DNA of 64,000 bases from an uncultured Opitutia bacterium (GTDB taxonomy: Bacteria; Verrucomicrobiota; Verrucomicrobiia; Opitutales; UBA953), in assembly GCA_945957395.1 (NCBI GenBank), contig CAMFKE010000001.1:186001-250000 (forward strand), given 5' to 3'. Positions within the stretch are counted from its first letter, which is position 1. Every line of letters begins with the position of its first letter. The notes beneath the pieces were generated by a model. That model was not told where the DNA came from, did not search any database, and was given only the letters and a program-made list of their open reading frames with translations. A program made the translations under genes and the position numbers. This document shows positions 52,162-61,419 of this stretch, piece by piece.

Positions 52162-53706
52162 TTATTCGGCGTTGGCGGCGGTCACGGCGGGCTCGACGAT
52201 GGCGGCGGGCGCGGCGGTCTTGAACTTCTCCAGGGCGGCGTCAACCGGCTTGGTCACAAGGGAGGGCACGAAGCCGACGGCCACGAGCGCCACGAGCAGC
52301 ACTCCGGCGGCGAGGCGTTCGCCGAAGGCGATGTCGCGGGCGGGCGCGGCCTTCACGGTCTCGCTTTCGGGACCGAAGAAGACGGCGGCGGCGGCGCGAA
52401 GGCCGTAGATGGCGGAGATGATGATGCCGGTGAGCGCGGCGACGAGCACCCAGGGCTGGGACTTCACGAGGTGGGCCAGCGAGGCGAAGATGGTGAGCTC
52501 GCCCCAGAAGTTGGCGAAGCCGGGCAGCCCGACGGAGGCCATGGTGGCGGCCACGAAGAGAGCGGCGAGCACGGGGGCCTTGGTGGCCAGGCCGCCCATG
52601 TCGGCCATGACGAAGGTGCCGGTGCGCTTGAACACGGCCTGGGTGAGCACGAACAGCAGGGCCACGGAAAGACCGTGGGCGAACATCATCACGGCCACGC
52701 CGCCCAGTCCGGTCACCTTGCCGGAGGCGAAGGCGGCGATGCCCAGGAAGCAGGCGCCCATGTGCGCGACCGAGCTCCACGAGACGAGGAGCTTGAGGTC
52801 ACGCTGCACCATGGTGACGAGGCCCAGCAGCACGATGTTGCCCAGACCGAGCCAGAGCATCCAGGGGGCCCAGGCCTTCAGGCCTTCGGGCAGGATGAAC
52901 GCGCCGATCTGGATGAGTCCGAAGAGGCCGAACTTCTTCAGCACGCCGGCATGCAGCATGGACACCGGGGTGGGGGCCACGGCGTAGCCTTCGGGGGCCC
53001 AGCTGTGGAAGGGGAAGAGCGACACGAGCGTGCCGAGGCCGAAGAGCAGGAAGCCGAAGATGGATGACTGCGAGGTGGCGTCGAGCGTCGCGGCGGCCTC
53101 CTTGAGCTTCAGGATGTTGAAGCTGGTGGCGCCGGTGGTGTTGTAGAGGTAGATGATTCCCGCGAGGGAGATCATGGCGCCCAGGGTCAGGAAGACGGCC
53201 ATGAACACCGCCGTGGCGTAGCGTCCGTGTCCGCCCCAGCGCAGCATGAGGATGAAGGTGGGCAGGAACGCGAACTCGTGGAAGAAGTAGAAGAACGCGG
53301 CGTCCATGGAGGCGAACAGGCCGAGCAGGCCGCTCAGCATGAACAGCAGCAGGCCCAGGTAACGGTTCGGCTGCTCCACTTCCGTGGAAAGGGCCTGGAT
53401 GCCGGCCGCCACGCCCACGATGCCGGCCATCGCGAAGAGCGGGGCGGACAGGCCGTTGAGGCCGAGCGTGAGGGCGATGCCGAGGTCCTTGATGCCCACC
53501 GGCAGGGTGGTCACATAGTTGAAGCCGTCTGCCGTGGCGGAGGCGTCGAAGCCGTACCAGAGGAGAATTCCGGAGACGGCGGGGAAGAGGAAGGCGAAGG
53601 CGGCCAGGCCCTTGGCGAGGGCGGTGGGCACGCATCGGCCGGCCAGCAGGATCGTGCCCGCGATGAGCGGGACGAATATGGCCAGGGGAAGCAGGAGTGA
53701 GTTCAT
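52162..53706 (-). CDS. nuoM: NADH-quinone oxidoreductase subunit M
   Basis: This is the second antiporter-like subunit, 514 residues. Matching segments are FFYFFHEFAFLPTFILMLRWGG (conserved glutamate), LFPFHSWAPEGYAVAPTPVSMLHAGVLKKFGLFGLI and KLLVSWSSVAHMGACFLGIAAF. Helices total about 14. It lies 52 bp after nuoL and 9 bp before nuoN. Confidence 0.94.
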   Translation of the reverse strand: MNSLLLPLAIFVPLIAGTILLAGRCVPTALAKGLAAFAFLFPAVSGILLWYGFDASATADGFNYVTTLPVGIKDLGIALTLGLNGLSAPLFAMAGIVGVAAGIQALSTEVEQPNRYLGLLLFMLSGLLGLFASMDAAFFYFFHEFAFLPTFILMLRWGGHGRYATAVFMAVFLTLGAMISLAGIIYLYNTTGATSFNILKLKEAAATLDATSQSSIFGFLLFGLGTLVSLFPFHSWAPEGYAVAPTPVSMLHAGVLKKFGLFGLIQIGAFILPEGLKAWAPWMLWLGLGNIVLLGLVTMVQRDLKLLVSWSSVAHMGACFLGIAAFASGKVTGLGGVAVMMFAHGLSVALLFVLTQAVFKRTGTFVMADMGGLATKAPVLAALFVAATMASVGLPGFANFWGELTIFASLAHLVKSQPWVLVAALTGIIISAIYGLRAAAAVFFGPESETVKAAPARDIAFGERLAAGVLLVALVAVGFVPSLVTKPVDAALEKFKTAAPAAIVEPAVTAANAE

Positions 53707-53758
53707 GGCGCCGAAGTGTATCGGGAGGGTCAGCGTGAAGGTGTTGTCCGGTGGCGGC

Positions 53759-55663
53759 TTAGAGGACGACCGAGTAGAGGAAGTAGAGGATCACGCCGAA
53801 CACGAAGAACGCGGCGTAGTCGCTCATGCGGCCCGTGAACAGGAATCGGCGCACCAGGATGCCGCCCACGGCCGGGATACCGGCGAAGATGGCGCGGATG
53901 GTGAGGCCCTCGAGGAGGAACTTGTCCACGAAGAAGGCGTAGAACTCGGCGACGCGCTGCTGCACATTGGCGATGTACCAGTCGTAGGCGTTGTCGAACC
54001 AGCGGCGCTCCAGGGCGGCGTACAGCTTGGGGGACTTCACGCGCAGGGCGTCGTCGCCCGGCGTCTTCTTGTAGAAGGAGAGGGTGGCGCCGAGGCCGAC
54101 CACGAGGATGATGACGCCCAGGGCGAGCATCGGCAGCACGAGGCCCTTCTCGGCGGCGGTGTGGTGGAGTTCGTGGTAGCCGTGGGCGAGGAACTCGGTG
54201 GCCGAGGCGGGGAACAGGCCGTTCATCCGGGCGCCTTCGGCGGCGTGGGTGCCGGAGAGGAACCAGCCGGCGCCGAGGGAGAAGACGATGCCGAGCACGA
54301 CGAGGGGGATCGTCATCCAGGCGTTGGATTCGTGGGCGTGGCCGGCTTCGTCGGAATTGGCGTTGCCGAGGAAGACGAGGCGGAACATGCGGCCGATGTA
54401 GAGGGCGGTGCCCAGGGCGGCGATCGCCAGCAGCGCGAAGGCGCCGTAGTTGCCGTTAACGAGGGCGGCGGTGAGGATCATGTCCTTGGAGTACCAGCCG
54501 GCGAAGTAGGGGAAGGCGCAGATGGACAGGCCGGAGATGGCGAAGGCGGCGGCGGTCACCGGCATCTTCTTCAGCAGGCCGCCCATGCGGGTCATGTCCT
54601 GCTCGTGGTGGCAGGCGTGAATCACCGAGCCGGAGCAGAGGAACAGCGTGGCCTTGAAGAAGGCGTGCATCGACATGTGCAGCAGCGCGATCTCGGGGCG
54701 GCCCAGGCCGACGGCGGCGCCCATGAAGCCCAGGTGCGACAGGGTGGAGTAGGCGAGGCTCTTCTTGATGTCGGTCTGACCCAGCGCGCACAGGCCGCCC
54801 AGGGCGGCGAGGCCCGCGCCGGACCACAGCATCACATCCAGCGCGACGGGCGCGAACAGCCCGCACACGGAGAGTTTCACCATCAGGTACACGCCGGCGG
54901 CCACCATGGTGGCGGCGTGGATGAGGGCGGACACCGGCGTGGGGCCGGCCATGGCGTCCGTCAGCCACACATGCAGCGGGAACTGGGCGGACTTTCCGAT
55001 GAAGCCGCACATGAGCAGCAGGCCGATGGCGGCGGGCACGCCGGAACCGGCGAGCTTGGCGTTTTCCAGAACCTGGAAGTCGACGGTGCCGTAGTGGCTC
55101 CAGCACCAGAGGATGCCGAGCAGGAAGCCCAGGTCGCCAACGCGGTTGGTGATGAACGCCTTCTTGGAGGCGGCGGCGGCGTAGTCCTTGTCGAAGTAGT
55201 GGGCGATCAGCATGTACGAGCTGAAGCCGACGAGCTCCCAGAACACGAAGGTCATGAAGAGGTTGTCGGCGAGCACGATGCCCACGATGGAGAACATGAA
55301 GATGCTCAGGCCGGCGAAGAAGCGGCCGCGAGCGCTGTCGTCATCCATGTATCCGATGGAGAATACATGGATGAAGAACGCCACGAAGGAGACGGTGAAT
55401 AGCATGGGCGCCGCCGTCTTGTCCAAGAGGAAGCCCAGCTTGAACTCGAGGTCGCCCAGCTTGAACCAGGTGTAGCTGGTGTGCAGGGCCTCGTGCCCGT
55501 CCCACCCCAGGAGCAGCTGCAGGCTGACCCACAGGATGGTGCCGGCGGCGGCGAGCGAGAGCACGGGGGCTCCCCAGCGCGAGCGGCGGAAGAACAGCGC
55601 GGATATCGCGGCGGCGGCGAGCGGGGCGCCCAGCAGCGTCTGGAAGGCGGTTTCCGGAGTCAT
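53759..55663 (-). CDS. nuoL: NADH-quinone oxidoreductase subunit L
   Basis: This is the distal antiporter-like subunit, 634 residues. Motifs seen are FMTFVFWELVGFSSYMLIAHYF (conserved glutamate), KSAQFPLHVWLTDAMAGPTPVSALIHAATMVAAGVYLM and DIKKSLAYSTLSHLGFMGAAVGLG. The C-terminal part has the extra hydrophobic helix after the lateral-helix region (YAAFFVFGVILYFLYSVVL). It shares one base with nuoK's stop. Confidence 0.95.
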   Translation of the reverse strand: MTPETAFQTLLGAPLAAAAISALFFRRSRWGAPVLSLAAAGTILWVSLQLLLGWDGHEALHTSYTWFKLGDLEFKLGFLLDKTAAPMLFTVSFVAFFIHVFSIGYMDDDSARGRFFAGLSIFMFSIVGIVLADNLFMTFVFWELVGFSSYMLIAHYFDKDYAAAASKKAFITNRVGDLGFLLGILWCWSHYGTVDFQVLENAKLAGSGVPAAIGLLLMCGFIGKSAQFPLHVWLTDAMAGPTPVSALIHAATMVAAGVYLMVKLSVCGLFAPVALDVMLWSGAGLAALGGLCALGQTDIKKSLAYSTLSHLGFMGAAVGLGRPEIALLHMSMHAFFKATLFLCSGSVIHACHHEQDMTRMGGLLKKMPVTAAAFAISGLSICAFPYFAGWYSKDMILTAALVNGNYGAFALLAIAALGTALYIGRMFRLVFLGNANSDEAGHAHESNAWMTIPLVVLGIVFSLGAGWFLSGTHAAEGARMNGLFPASATEFLAHGYHELHHTAAEKGLVLPMLALGVIILVVGLGATLSFYKKTPGDDALRVKSPKLYAALERRWFDNAYDWYIANVQQRVAEFYAFFVDKFLLEGLTIRAIFAGIPAVGGILVRRFLFTGRMSDYAAFFVFGVILYFLYSVVL

Positions 55664-55968
55664 TAGTTTTTAAGGCTGGTGAGTTCGTCGGAGCGCACCG
55701 TGCCGCGCTTGCGGAAGAGGGCCACGATAAGGGCCAGGCCGACGGCCACTTCGGCGGCCGCCACGGTGATGATGAAGAAGACGAAGAGGTTGCCGTCCAT
55801 GGCGTTGTTCTGCTTGGAGAAGGCCACGAGACCGAGGGTGCAGGCCGTGAGCATGAGCTCCAGCGACATATACACGGCGATCAGGTTGCGGCGCACGAGG
55901 ACGCCCGTGAGGCCGATGGCGAAGAGCACGCCGGCAAGCACGAGGTGATGAAGTATTCCGACTGGCAT
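55663..55968 (-). CDS. nuoK: NADH-quinone oxidoreductase subunit K
   Basis: This is a small membrane-arm subunit of 101 residues with three helices: [47 protein letters not shown], then a third helix with [21 protein letters not shown]. The two buried glutamates (in SLELML and AAAEVAVGL) used for proton transfer are present. Confidence 0.94.
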   Translation of the reverse strand: MPVGILHHLVLAGVLFAIGLTGVLVRRNLIAVYMSLELMLTACTLGLVAFSKQNNAMDGNLFVFFIITVAAAEVAVGLALIVALFRKRGTVRSDELTSLKN

Positions 55969-56032
55969 GGGTGAAGGGGGGCGAGGGTGTATCGGTGGTT
56001 AGGTCCCGCGGGTGCGGACCGTCCGGGGCTCT

Positions 56033-56572
56033 TTATTCCTTGGGGCGGCGCACCAGGGTGACCACGCCGATCATGGCGGAAAGAAGGAGGAAGCCGGCGA
56101 GCTGCAGCGGCAGCATGTACTTGGTGAAGAGTCCGTAGCCGAACACCTTGGCGGTCGTGCCGTGCGGCAGCGGCGCTGCCAGCGCTTCCGTTCCCGTGGC
56201 GGGGGCGGCTTCGGCGGCGGCCTTGGCGGCGCCCAGGTCGGCGTGCGTCAGCGCGTAGGTGATGGCGCCGACGGTGGCTCCGAGGACGATGGCGCCCAGG
56301 ACCCACTTGGCCGCAGAGCGGCGCTCATGGGAGGTCTTGTCGACATCCAGCAGCATGATGATGAACAGGAACAGCACCATCACGGCGCCGGCATAGACGA
56401 GCACCTGCAGCACGCCCAGGAAGGGGGCGTCCAGCAGGAAGTAGTCTGCGGCGACCGCCACGAGCGCGGCGATCATGCCGAGGGCTCCGGTCACGGTGTT
56501 GCGCGAGGCCACCATCAGGGTGGCGGCCGCCACCGCGATGGCGGCGAAGATGTAGAAGAGGCAGTCCGACAT
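56033..56572 (-). CDS. nuoJ: NADH-quinone oxidoreductase subunit J
   Basis: This membrane-arm subunit has 179 residues and five helices. The conserved block FLGVLQVLVYAGAVMVLFLFIIMLLDV (with the pi-bulge-type tyrosine/glycine region) is intact. An Ala/Glu-rich segment (DLGAAKAAAEAAPATGTEALAAP) sits in the loop before the last helix. It heads the nuo portion; nuoA-I are absent from this window. Confidence 0.93.
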   Translation of the reverse strand: MSDCLFYIFAAIAVAAATLMVASRNTVTGALGMIAALVAVAADYFLLDAPFLGVLQVLVYAGAVMVLFLFIIMLLDVDKTSHERRSAAKWVLGAIVLGATVGAITYALTHADLGAAKAAAEAAPATGTEALAAPLPHGTTAKVFGYGLFTKYMLPLQLAGFLLLSAMIGVVTLVRRPKE

Positions 56573-56626
56573 GGGCGCGGGATGTTGAAAACGAGTGGTT
56601 GTTTGGGAAGTTCAAAAAAGGGCGTC

Positions 56627-56938
56627 TCAGCGGCCTGAGCGCCTGCGCAGGGAGGCGGTGCCTTCCGCGGGTTCGGCCGGGGTGTTGTTGTACGCCGGTT
56701 GCTCCGCGCTGCGGGGGGACTTGGGCGCAGGAACCGGGGCGGGAGGCGCGGCCCAGGGTATGGCGGGGAACAGGCAGGCTGCTGTGATAATCAGGGCGAG
56801 CTTGGCCAGGAAAAGCCGGTTGGCGTTACGCAGGGCGTTGCGCTCGTCGTTTTTGCGCGAACGGGATTTGCGGCGGCGCGGCAGCGGCGTGTTTTCGGGA
56901 GTGGCCACGGGGCGAAGGGGCTGCTCGTTGCTGCTCAT
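56627..56938 (-). CDS. Small membrane-anchored hypothetical protein
   Basis: This 103-residue protein has a strongly basic N-terminus (LPRRRKSRSRKNDERNALRNANR), one hydrophobic helix (LFLAKLALIITAACLFPAIPWA) and a Pro/Ala-rich tail ending RRRSGR. The layout suggests a single-pass inner-membrane protein. I do not recognise the family. Its ATG overlaps the stop of the ligase-like gene (ATGA), which argues for real translation and coupling. It lies 54 bp upstream of nuoJ. Confidence 0.6.
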   Translation of the reverse strand: MSSNEQPLRPVATPENTPLPRRRKSRSRKNDERNALRNANRLFLAKLALIITAACLFPAIPWAAPPAPVPAPKSPRSAEQPAYNNTPAEPAEGTASLRRRSGR

Positions 56939-58929
56939 CGGGCGGTGTCTCCGGCGTTCATGTTGGTGAGTGTTCGTAGCCGCACGGCCTCGCGGTTCAA
57001 CGGTTGCGCGCGCAAGATTTCCCCGATTATCGGCGCAGCCAAGTCGACGCGCCCGTTTTCGATGTGGTTTCTCGCCTGCTCAAGCGCCAGCGGGATGTTG
57101 CGGGGCGCCTTTGCCCTTATCGTCTCCAGCGTTTTCTCGGCACCTGCCTTGTCTCCATGGATGCGCAGGGCGGCCACCAGCGGCAGGCTCAGCGACGGTT
57201 CGAAGGCGGATTTCTCTGCGGCCAGCCGGGCCCATGAGAGGCATTCGCCCAGCGCCACCGGTTTGCCGGTGACCCGGTATCTGGCGGCATGGGCCTGGGC
57301 GAGCGCGGCGGCGGCGCGGGCGTTGTCCGGCACGGTGCGCAGCGCGTCGGTGGCGCAGCGTTCGGCGATGTCGAGGGCCGCCTTCCGGTACAGGAGCGTC
57401 ACCTTCGGGTTTTCCGACGCCGGCGCGGTTTCCTGCGCTTTGAGGGCGAAATCCTCGGCGCGACGGGCGTTGTCGGCGCTCTCGAACACGGGAAATACGA
57501 ACAGGACGAATGCGACGACCGGGGCGGCGCCCACCGGGGCGCGCAGCCACAGGCGCGGGTTGGGCTGCGGCGCCAGGGTTGTGCTGAAGCGTTTGCCGAA
57601 GACCTCGCGCGCCGCCACGGCCGCGCAAAGGGAGAAGCCCAGCGCGAGCGCCACGGACGGCCTGGGGTAGTCCATGCTCAGCGCGATGCCGGCGGCCAGT
57701 GTGCCGGCGAGGATTCCCGCGAGAGCCACGCGCGGTTCGGGGGCGAAGCTCCGGCTGACCTTGAACTGTTTGTCGTATTGGGAGATGCGAACGGGGATTC
57801 GCCAGCAAAGCGCCAGTGCGGCCAGCCACAGGGCCGCCGCCGGCAGCGCCAGCAGTACCAGTCCCGCCGCGCCGTTTTCCGCCGCCAGTTGGTGGAAGAA
57901 TCCGCCGGCGGTCAGCGGGTCGTGGTGCCAGCCCCAGGGGCGCACCGACTCAAACGCCGAGGGGAATGCGCCGGAGCCCACCCCGTTGAGCGGGTTGTCC
58001 TTCAGCATGCCCAGCGCGCTGTTCGCCAGGGGCGTCTGGGACTGCGCATCCATCGCGCGAGATTCCACCGTGCGGAAGAGTCCCGAGTCCAGCCGGGCGA
58101 TTTTGGGCACGAAGAAGGCCAGCCCGGCCAGGGCGGTGGCCACGATGAGCGCCTTGCGGCGGCTTTGCATGAGCAGCAGGGCGAGCAGCGCGCATCCTGC
58201 CAGGAAGCCGTACCAGGTGGGCGCATGATGCGCCGCCCACACGCCGATGTAGCCGAGCAAGACCGCATAGCCGGCGGCCACGCGCCGACGGTGTCGCAGC
58301 GCCGGAGCGGCGAGCACGGCTCCCGCAGGGAAAAGGCACAGCAGCAGGAAGGCGCCGAACTCGGCCGGCGTGCCGAAGGGGCCGGTCGCCTGTCCGGTGT
58401 ACACGGCGCTCACCACTCGCTTGGAAAGTTTGGCAGCCAGATAATGTTCGCCGCCCATGACCATCGCGCCGAACACCGCCGCTATCGCACCCATGGCGCC
58501 GAAAAGGATCCACTTGTGCGCCCGGTGGCGCAGGTGGTGAATCGTCACCCAGAAAGCCGCGGCGGCCGTCAGCGCGATCATGGCCTGCTCCCGCCCGCGC
58601 CAGGCGGCCGGGCTGTGGAATCGGCTGTCTAGCAGCAGCCACACCGCGAACGGCAGCAGCGCCGCTCCGGCCCACCGCAACCGCACGCCCTGCGCGGCCC
58701 GCGAGACTTGCGCGTAGGCGTGCAGCGCGAGTCCTGCGGCCAGCAGCCTGGGGGCGAGCACCGAGTCGTTCTGCGAGATGCCCCCCATCGTGAGCACCGA
58801 GGCCGCGAAGGCCCCGAGGACGAAGCCGAGCACGAGCAGGTCGTAGAAGTGCCCGGGGGTGAAGTCCACCTGCAGCGCTCTCACGAGCGTCGTGTAGGTC
58901 TTGGGGAAACGGACCGTCGATTTGTTCAT
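56935..58929 (-). CDS. O-antigen-ligase-like membrane protein with TPR-like C-terminus
   Basis: The 664-residue protein has about twelve hydrophobic helices to around residue 480, with a large loop containing NPLNGVGSGAFPSAFESVRPWGWHHDPLTAGGFFHQLAAENGAAGLVLL, the typical O-antigen ligase/Wzy-type periplasmic segment (G.G.G.F and H..f...E.G..G). The soluble C-terminal part (about 490-664) looks like helical repeats (CATDALRTVPDNARAAAALAQAHAARY, EKTLETIRAKAPRNIPLALEQARNHIENGRV). It may polymerise or ligate surface glycans. It lies 15 bp after folA. Confidence 0.75.
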   Translation of the reverse strand: MNKSTVRFPKTYTTLVRALQVDFTPGHFYDLLVLGFVLGAFAASVLTMGGISQNDSVLAPRLLAAGLALHAYAQVSRAAQGVRLRWAGAALLPFAVWLLLDSRFHSPAAWRGREQAMIALTAAAAFWVTIHHLRHRAHKWILFGAMGAIAAVFGAMVMGGEHYLAAKLSKRVVSAVYTGQATGPFGTPAEFGAFLLLCLFPAGAVLAAPALRHRRRVAAGYAVLLGYIGVWAAHHAPTWYGFLAGCALLALLLMQSRRKALIVATALAGLAFFVPKIARLDSGLFRTVESRAMDAQSQTPLANSALGMLKDNPLNGVGSGAFPSAFESVRPWGWHHDPLTAGGFFHQLAAENGAAGLVLLALPAAALWLAALALCWRIPVRISQYDKQFKVSRSFAPEPRVALAGILAGTLAAGIALSMDYPRPSVALALGFSLCAAVAAREVFGKRFSTTLAPQPNPRLWLRAPVGAAPVVAFVLFVFPVFESADNARRAEDFALKAQETAPASENPKVTLLYRKAALDIAERCATDALRTVPDNARAAAALAQAHAARYRVTGKPVALGECLSWARLAAEKSAFEPSLSLPLVAALRIHGDKAGAEKTLETIRAKAPRNIPLALEQARNHIENGRVDLAAPIIGEILRAQPLNREAVRLRTLTNMNAGDTAR

Positions 58930-58944
58930 TTCGGTTTTCTCCGC

Positions 58945-59442
58945 TCAGCGCGATTTCCGCGCGTGACGCATGATGGTGAACTGTTCGTTGCTCGAAATCA
59001 CCTCGCCGGCGTCGAAGAGGCTCTCGTACTCGGGGAAGAAGGCGTCGCCTTCCGGGGTCAGGTTGACATGGGTGAGGATGAGCTCCGTGCACCGCGGCAG
59101 AGCCTGCGCGTACAACTGCGCGCCTCCGGCGAGAAACAGCTGTTTTTCAGGGAAAAGGCTCCAGACCTCGTCGAAGTCGCGCACCACGGTCACCCCGGGG
59201 ATGTCGGCGGACGACCGGCTGAGCACGACCGTCTCCCTTCCCGGCAGCGGCCTCCCGATTTCCTCATAGGATACGCGTCCCATGACGAGTACGCCGCCCA
59301 TGGTCGTGGCCTTGAAGTGCTTGAAGTCCTCGGGCAGCCTCCAGGGAAGCCTGCCCCGAAGACCGATCACGCGGTTTCTGGCGAGCGCGGCGATGCCGAT
59401 GAGCGAGCGCGGTGCGCCCGGGGCGGGGGAGGTGGCGGACAT
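58945..59442 (-). CDS. folA: Dihydrofolate reductase
   Basis: The 165-residue protein has IGIAALARNRVIGLRGRLPWRLPEDFKHFKATTMGGVLVMGRVSYEEIGRPLPGRETVVLSR and the NADPH-site segment LFLAGGAQLYAQALP. It regenerates tetrahydrofolate after thymidylate synthase. thyA is 71 bp upstream on the same strand, the usual pairing. The N-terminus has about 12 extra residues (MSATSPAPGAPR). Confidence 0.94.
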   Translation of the reverse strand: MSATSPAPGAPRSLIGIAALARNRVIGLRGRLPWRLPEDFKHFKATTMGGVLVMGRVSYEEIGRPLPGRETVVLSRSSADIPGVTVVRDFDEVWSLFPEKQLFLAGGAQLYAQALPRCTELILTHVNLTPEGDAFFPEYESLFDAGEVISSNEQFTIMRHARKSR

Positions 59443-59513
59443 GGCGAAGGGTGTTCGGTGGTTCGGCTTTCAGCTTTCGGCACCGGGAAACGGGGTCACG
59501 GAAAACCTGGCGG

Positions 59514-60359
59514 TCACACCGCCACGGGCGCCTTGATCGCCGGGTGCGGATCGTAGCCGACCACCTCGATGTCCTCGTAGCGGAAGGCGAAAAGGTCCTT
59601 CACTTCGGGGTTCAGCCGCAGGGTGGGCAGGGGGCGCGGCTCCCGCGAGAGCTGCAGGTTCACCTGGTCGAAATGATTCAGGTAGATGTGCGCGTCGCCG
59701 AAGGTGTGCACGAAGTGTCCGGGTTTCAGGCCGCACGCCTGCGCCACCATGTGCGTGAGCAGCGCGTACGAGGCGATGTTGAACGGCACGCCCAGGAACA
59801 GGTCGGCGCTGCGCTGGTAAAGCTGGCACGAGAGGCGACCTTCGCCGCTGACATGAAACTGGAAAAGCGTGTGGCAGGGCGGCAGCGCCACGCGGTCGGC
59901 CTCCTTGGGGTTCCATCCCGTCACGATGTGCCGGCGGCCGTGCGGGTTCTTTTTGATCCCCTCGATGAGCGTGGCGAGCTGGTCGGCGCCGTCCTTCGCG
60001 TAGGAGCCGTCCGGGTTCATCGTCGCACCGAAATTACGCCACTGGTGGCCGTACACCGGGCCCAGGTCTCCCTCGCCGCGGCCGAATTTTGCGCACTGTT
60101 CCTTCGTCGCCCACTCGTCCCAGATGGTCACGCCGCGCTCATTGAGCCACGCGTTGTCCGTGCGGCCGGAAATAAACCAGAGGAGCTCCTGAATGATCGA
60201 CTTCAGGTGCACCTTCTTTGTCGTCACCAGCGGGAAGCCCTCGGCGAGGTCGAATCTGAGCTGGGCCCCGAAGATGCCCCGCGTGCCCACGCCGGTCCTG
60301 TCTTTGCGGGTTTCGCCGGATTCCAAGGTGAGTCGAAGCAGGTCGTGGTATTGGCGCAT
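59514..60359 (-). CDS. thyA: Thymidylate synthase
   Basis: ThyA makes dTMP from dUMP with methylene-tetrahydrofolate. The 281-residue protein has [45 protein letters not shown] with the catalytic cysteine, [25 protein letters not shown] and [13 protein letters not shown]. It begins the long minus-strand run that goes on through folA to nuoN. A LexA-type palindrome lies 134 bp upstream, nearer the divergent gene. Confidence 0.96.
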   Translation of the reverse strand: MRQYHDLLRLTLESGETRKDRTGVGTRGIFGAQLRFDLAEGFPLVTTKKVHLKSIIQELLWFISGRTDNAWLNERGVTIWDEWATKEQCAKFGRGEGDLGPVYGHQWRNFGATMNPDGSYAKDGADQLATLIEGIKKNPHGRRHIVTGWNPKEADRVALPPCHTLFQFHVSGEGRLSCQLYQRSADLFLGVPFNIASYALLTHMVAQACGLKPGHFVHTFGDAHIYLNHFDQVNLQLSREPRPLPTLRLNPEVKDLFAFRYEDIEVVGYDPHPAIKAPVAV

Positions 60360-60492
60360 GGGGCCGGGCGGCGTTACGGTGAGACGGAGTGGCGCGGGAA
60401 TAGACGCGGCGCCTCCCGGGAGTTCAACCCCAATCCGGCGCGTTTCTTATTCGACAGCGCCAACCCGGTGAATCCGCCGCCCTTATATTTTT

Positions 60493-60506
60493 TGTTCGCG
60501 CGAACA
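60493..60506. promoter_or_regulatory. Perfect LexA-type operator TGTTC-N4-GAACA
   Basis: The site TGTTCGCGCGAACA is a perfect palindrome and matches all ten half-site bases of the LexA motif reported for Verrucomicrobia. An AT-rich TTATATTTTT directly upstream could be a -10 region, which would place the operator over the transcription start. The ATG of the coiled-coil gene is 64 bp downstream. Confidence 0.6.
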
Positions 60507-60570
60507 GTTAAAGGGGCGCGTCCTTGGACGTCGCCGTGCGCCGGCCCGTTTCCCGCACCGCAACCACGCC

Positions 60571-61011
60571 ATGAACCTCTCCCTTTTCGGATTTAGGCTG
60601 ATGAGCCCGAAGGCCCTGAAAGACCTCGAAGGGCGCGCCGACGAGCGTTGGCGCATCGCCCATGAGCGACGCAACGCCGAGGCGGCCCGGCGGCTGGAGC
60701 AGCTCGGTCGCGAGGCCGAGGCTGCGGGCGAGGCCTCCCGTCGGCGCTGTCGCGAGATGGAGGCCGAGTGCCGCCGCAGCATCCGCGAGCAATACGAGGT
60801 GTTCGACCGGCAATGGCGCAACCGCGAGGACATGTCTCAGGCCCGCGTGCAGGAGCTCCGGCAGGAACTGGACAGCCTCACCCAGTCCCTTTCGGCCTAT
60901 ACGGACAAGGGGCGCAAGCTGCTGGCCCTCGCCATCGACCGTCGAACCCCCGAGAACGAGTCCGTCGCCGCCTTCCTCAAGGCGCGCGCCCAGGGCATCC
61001 GGCTGGTCTGA
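60571..61011 (+). CDS. Coiled-coil hypothetical protein behind a LexA-type site
   Basis: The protein has 146 residues, nearly all helical and highly charged, with long Glu/Arg-rich heptads from about residue 20 to 115 (ADERWRIAHERRNAEAARRLEQLGREAEAAGEASRRRCREMEAECRR). There is no signal peptide or membrane helix. I do not recognise the family. Codon use matches the core genome. If the upstream LexA-type palindrome is functional, it would be an SOS gene. It is the last core gene before the tRNA-Leu remnant. Confidence 0.62.
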   Translation: MNLSLFGFRLMSPKALKDLEGRADERWRIAHERRNAEAARRLEQLGREAEAAGEASRRRCREMEAECRRSIREQYEVFDRQWRNREDMSQARVQELRQELDSLTQSLSAYTDKGRKLLALAIDRRTPENESVAAFLKARAQGIRLV

Positions 61012-61051
61012 CCGCAGCCCGGTCGCGAGCCCCGCGCCGTGGCCCCAAGAG

Positions 61052-61103
61052 TGCCGAAGGCGGGACTCGAACCCGCACGCCGTTAGGCAACCGATTTTAA
61101 GTC
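61052..61103 (-). repeat. 3' fragment of a tRNA-Leu (TAA) gene, probable attachment site
   Basis: On the minus strand the sequence runs from the anticodon loop (CTTAAAA, anticodon TAA) through a long variable arm, a perfect T arm (GCGGG TTCGAGT CCCGC) and the acceptor 3' strand CTTCGGC with discriminator A. The 5' half is missing: the sequence to the right (5' side) does not pair with the 3' anticodon stem beyond two bases and has no D arm or GCCGAAG acceptor. This is the pattern left at one end of an element that integrated in a tRNA gene. Confidence 0.8.
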
Positions 61104-61176
61104 CTTCCGGGCCCTTTTGGCGGCCAGAAAACCCGCATGAATACTAGAACAGTTCCGAAGGGTTGCGCAAAAAGAG

Positions 61177-61379
61177 GTGCAAAAATTGGCAGTCACTGCC
61201 AAGCGTAAGTCGTTGATAATCGTTTCCGTTTTTCGGCCGTTTTTCGGGGCGTTTTCAAGCGGGCGACAGATTTTCGGTTGGTGGCTTTCCCTCGCGCATT
61301 TTGGGCCGGTGCCAAAAAGCGATTTTGTGCGGTCGAGGGCGCAGCCACTGCCAACTTTTTGGCAGTGGAATTTTTGCAC
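61177..61379. repeat. Inverted-repeat pair flanking a ~200-bp AT-richer segment
   Basis: GTGCAAAAATT at 61177-61187 is repeated inverted as AATTTTTGCAC at 61369-61379. Just inside each copy is a TTGGCAGT/ACTGCCAA palindrome (about 61186-61201 and 61346-61368). This could be a miniature element or recombinase arm sites. Confidence 0.6.
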
Positions 61380-61419
61380 TGAAGAGGGGGCGCTTTTCCC
61401 CGTTGCGTCTCCTCCTTCA

